NCBI GenBank assembly: GCA_910583895.1
Contig: CAJTYJ010000076.1
Location: forward strand, 1 to 8,082
From: an uncultured Lachnospiraceae bacterium
GTDB lineage: Bacteria; Bacillota; Clostridia; Lachnospirales; Lachnospiraceae
DNA length: 8,082 bases
Direction of reading: 5' to 3'
Below are positions 6,148 to 8,082 of this stretch, piece after piece. Numbering within the stretch: the first letter of the stretch is position 1; each line of letters opens with the position of its first letter. The position numbers were made by a program, and so were the translations under genes. Below the pieces are notes generated by a model that was not told the origin of the DNA, searched no databases, and saw only the letters and a program-made list of their open reading frames with translations.

Positions 6148-7389
6148 CTATGCAAGATCGAAAAGCTTCGACAGCTCTTCCTCATTCAGATGGGAACCGA
6201 TCACACAGAGGCGTCCGGTGTAGTCAGCTTCGCCCTGACGTATCTCATATTCCCCCGGAACCATGTCAAAATGCAGCCAGCCTCCGTCCGCGCAGGGTAC
6301 AATCCCTTTGGCCCGAAGGATAATCCCGCAGTCATCATCATCCGAAAGCTTTTCCAAAATATCTCTCATCTGTTTTTCACTGTATTTCCGGGGCGTCTCT
6401 CTGCCCCAGCTTGTAAATACTTCATCCGCATGATGATGGTGATGATCATGCTCGTGATCGTGGCAGCCGCAGGTACAGTCTTCGCCGTGGCTGTGGTCAT
6501 CATGATGGTGGTCATGGTGACCGTGTTCGTGAACGTGGTCATGATGGTCGCAATCGTGGGCATGGGCATGATGATGGTCTTGGTGGCTGTGTTCGTGGCC
6601 GTCACAATCGTGGGCATGATCGTGGTGATCACATTCGTGGGCGTGGTCATGATGGTCGCAATCGTGGGCATGGGCATGATGATGGTCTTGGCGGTTATGA
6701 TCGTGGCCGTGATCATGATGATGGTCACAGCCGCATTCGTGATCATGCCCCCGATCCTTCATCTGTGCTTCCAGCTCCTCTTTCATCAGCAGATCCTGAT
6801 GCTCCATGGCTGCCAGGATCTGTTCCCCTTTCAGTTCTTCCCAGGGCGTCGTGATAATCGTTGCCCCTTCATTTTTCTCTCTCAGCATTTTCACACAGGC
6901 TTCCAGCTTGTCCTCCGTCATCTTCTGCGTACGGCTGATGACGATCGTACCTGCATGCTCCACCTGGTTATTGAAAAACTCGCCAAAGTTCTTCATATAC
7001 ATCCGGCACTTTTGTCCGTCTACCACGGTCACAGAACTGTTCAGCTCCACCGGCTCGTGGGCCGCCACCCCCATCACAGCCTTTGTCACGTCGGACAGCT
7101 TGCCCACACCGGAAGGTTCAATCAGAATCCGATCCGGTGCATACGTCTCAATCACTTCTTTCAAAGCAGTCCCAAAGTCTCCCACCAGCGAACAGCAGAT
7201 GCATCCCGAATTCATCTCCGTGACCTGTACCCCCGCCTCTTTTAAAAATCCGCCGTCGATGCCGATCTCGCCAAATTCATTCTCAATCAGGACAATCTTT
7301 TCCCCCGCAAAAACTTCCTTCAGCATCTTCTTGATCAGCGTTGTCTTGCCGGCCCCTAAAAATCCGGAAATAATCTCGATCTTTGTCAT
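6148..7389 (-). CDS. CobW/COG0523 GTPase with His-rich metal-binding insert (putative metallochaperone)
   Basis: A 413-residue cytosolic GTPase of the G3E/COG0523 family, whose members deliver zinc, cobalt or other metals to client proteins. Domains: N-terminal GTPase with Walker A GFLGAGKTT (9-17), ENEFGEIGID (36-45), the metal site CICC (63-66) and LIEPSGVGK (89-97). A His/Asp/Cys insert spans 215-320, with 49 His and 9 Cys in 106 residues. A C-terminal CobW_C-like domain spans about 325-413. The guanine-specificity position reads SRTQ (152-155) instead of NKxD. COG0523 proteins usually have a His-rich stretch, but this one is unusually long and contains a 36-residue tandem duplication. ATG at 7389 with GAAAGGAG a few bases upstream. 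First of a two-gene operon with the fused GTPase; 88 bp downstream of rplT with no clear promoter of its own. The metal is not determinable from sequence; zinc is a reasonable first guess. Confidence 0.92.
   Translation of the reverse strand: MTKIEIISGFLGAGKTTLIKKMLKEVFAGEKIVLIENEFGEIGIDGGFLKEAGVQVTEMNSGCICCSLVGDFGTALKEVIETYAPDRILIEPSGVGKLSDVTKAVMGVAAHEPVELNSSVTVVDGQKCRMYMKNFGEFFNNQVEHAGTIVISRTQKMTEDKLEACVKMLREKNEGATIITTPWEELKGEQILAAMEHQDLLMKEELEAQMKDRGHDHECGCDHHHDHGHDHNRQDHHHAHAHDCDHHDHAHECDHHDHAHDCDGHEHSHQDHHHAHAHDCDHHDHVHEHGHHDHHHDDHSHGEDCTCGCHDHEHDHHHHHADEVFTSWGRETPRKYSEKQMRDILEKLSDDDDCGIILRAKGIVPCADGGWLHFDMVPGEYEIRQGEADYTGRLCVIGSHLNEEELSKLFDLA
6534..6691. repeat. In-frame 108-bp-period direct repeat in the His-rich insert
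   Basis: A 50-bp sequence at 6534-6583 recurs without mismatch at 6642-6691, exactly 108 bp (36 codons) apart. It encodes QDHHHAHAHDCDHHDH twice (residues 270-285 and 234-249 of the GTPase). Partial third similarities lie between and beyond the copies. The identity at third codon positions indicates a recent duplication or homogenisation, and the tract is a likely site of length variation between strains. Confidence 0.92.
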
Positions 7390-7413
7390 AATCTGCTCCT
7401 TTCTCCGTAAACG

Positions 7414-7460
7414 AAGCCCTCGGAAACCTGCCTGTCCAACAGCAGTCCTCCCAAGGGCTT
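7414..7460 (-). other. Long hairpin between rplT and the CobW operon
   Basis: AAGCCCTCGGAA (7414-7425) pairs with TCCCAAGGGCTT (7449-7460) over about 12 bp with G-T wobbles; an inner CTGCTG/CAG-CAG helix can extend it. On the gene strand the hairpin is followed by CGTTTACGG, so there is no U-tract. It may be a weak terminator or processing site of the rpmI-rplT transcript, or a leader structure of the GTPase gene: it ends 12 nt before the ribosome-site region (about 7392-7402). On the plus strand TTTTG follows, but no plus-strand gene precedes it. Confidence 0.45.
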
Positions 7461-7477
7461 TTGTACAAAAATAATAA

Positions 7478-7837
7478 TTATTTATTCAGTGCATTTTTTG
7501 CAGTCTCTGCCAATGCGGTAAAAGATGCCGCATCGTTTACTGCCAGGTCCGCAAGGATCTTTCTGTTCATCTCCACACCTGCAGTCTTTAAGCCGTACAT
7601 AAATCTGCTGTAGGAAAGACCGTTCATCCGTGCTGCTGCATTGATTCTTGCAATCCAGAGCTGTCTGAACTGACGTTTTCTCTCCTTGCGGCCTGCATAG
7701 GCGCTGGTCAATGCTCTCATAACGGACTGTTTTGCAATCCTGTACTGTTTGCTTCTCGCACCTCTGTAACCTTTTGCGAGCTTTAATACTCTATTATGTC
7801 TTTTTTTAGCGTTTAATCCGCCTTTCACTCTTGCCAT
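7478..7837 (-). CDS. rplT: 50S ribosomal protein L20
   Basis: Basic 119-residue protein matching L20 over its full normal length (about 118 aa), a 23S rRNA-binding protein needed early in large-subunit assembly. Recognisable segments are MARVKGG at the N-terminus, LAKGYRGARSKQYRIAKQ (20-37), AYAGRKERKRQFRQLWIARINAA (46-68) and GLSYSRFMYGLK (73-84). ATG at 7837 with AAGGAGGA 7-8 nt upstream. It follows rpmI by 27 bp, the usual infC-rpmI-rplT order. In several bacteria L20 represses this operon through its leader, which here would lie outside the window. Confidence 0.98.
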   Translation of the reverse strand: MARVKGGLNAKKRHNRVLKLAKGYRGARSKQYRIAKQSVMRALTSAYAGRKERKRQFRQLWIARINAAARMNGLSYSRFMYGLKTAGVEMNRKILADLAVNDAASFTALAETAKNALNK

Positions 7838-7864
7838 TTTTATTCCTCCTTAACTGTCAAAATC

Positions 7865-8062
7865 TTATAAATACGGTAAAATCTTCTTCATGTTCTTTAC
7901 ATTGGTCGCATCGGTAATCGTGGACTTTCTGAGATTCCTTTTTCTCTTCTGAGATTTTTTAGTTAAGATATGGCTCTTGTAAGCTTTCATTCTTTTTAAC
8001 TGTCCGGTTCCGGTCTTCTTAAAACGTTTTGCAGCTGCTCTGCTTGTCTTTACCTTTGGCAT
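7865..8062 (-). CDS. rpmI: 50S ribosomal protein L35
   Basis: Very basic 65-residue protein, full length for L35. It begins MPKVKTSRAAAKRFKKTGTG and continues with the KSHILTKKSQKRKRNLRK segment (29-46), ending KKILPYL. It is a small component of the large ribosomal subunit. ATG at 8062 with AGGAGGA about 8-9 nt upstream, inside the 20 bp left at the window edge. First visible gene of the minus-strand run; infC would normally be next upstream but is not in the window. Confidence 0.98.
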   Translation of the reverse strand: MPKVKTSRAAAKRFKKTGTGQLKRMKAYKSHILTKKSQKRKRNLRKSTITDATNVKNMKKILPYL

Positions 8063-8082
8063 ATGTTGATTCCTCCTGTAAA

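Noticed and set aside
6366..6746. 126-codon minus-strand Thr/Ile/Met-rich open frame
   Set aside because: Out-of-frame reading of the same His/Asp repeat tract; no ribosome site or family resemblance.
6428..6748. CRISPR-like or regulatory repeat array
   Set aside because: The repeat period is a multiple of three, in frame, and encodes a metal-binding protein segment; there are no unique spacers between identical repeats.
6103..7245. 380-codon plus-strand open frame with long Met/Val-rich hydrophobic stretches resembling a membrane protein
   Set aside because: It is the complement of the His-rich CobW gene: CAT/CAC codons read backwards give ATG/GTG, producing artificial Met/Val runs. The minus-strand frame has clear conserved motifs.
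7471..7490. AT-rich AATAATTATT as a Zur box
   Set aside because: Too short and too degenerate compared with the Firmicute Zur consensus, and it overlaps the rplT stop codon.

Overview
The window looks like chromosomal DNA from a low-to-mid GC Gram-positive anaerobe of the Clostridia, most likely Lachnospiraceae. The pointers are strong AGGAGG-type ribosome sites, sigma-A-like promoters with 17-bp spacers, a perfect CIRCE element, an rpmI-rplT ribosomal pair, and an HtpG and a cytidylate-kinase-like protein of the kind seen in that family. The taxonomic call is inference from protein resemblance, with no search behind it. No insertion sequence, phage gene or CRISPR array was seen.

Layout, left to right. 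Positions 1-1864 hold htpG (Hsp90) on the minus strand, cut by the window edge before its C-terminus. It is divergent from a cytidylate-kinase-like gene (2118-2747, plus). The 253-bp gap between them carries a perfect HrcA operator (CIRCE) and one promoter facing each way. The kinase gene converges on glpK (2841-4331, minus), with a strong hairpin terminator between them. Upstream of glpK, on the same strand, are a terminator and a tRNA-Leu(CAG) gene (4530-4614). The tRNA is divergent from a small XRE-family regulator (4762-5082, plus), and their promoters physically overlap through a shared TTGAC-N6-GTCAA palindrome.

The right third is entirely minus strand. In transcription order it runs rpmI (L35), rplT (L20), a CobW/COG0523 GTPase with a very large His/Asp/Cys metal-binding insert, and a second CobW-like GTPase that appears fused to a YcgQ/DUF1980-like C-terminal domain. 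The two GTPase genes are 18 bp apart and form an operon. No convincing promoter was found in the 88 bp between rplT and the first GTPase, only a hairpin without a U-tract, so expression by read-through from the ribosomal operon is possible.

Most of the genes are ordinary housekeeping. The parts that merit a second look are the CobW pair (a His-rich metallochaperone beside a degenerate fused GTPase), the crossed tRNA/XRE promoters with a second palindrome over the regulator's proximal -10, and a CIRCE element that sits upstream of the apparent htpG promoter instead of over its start site.
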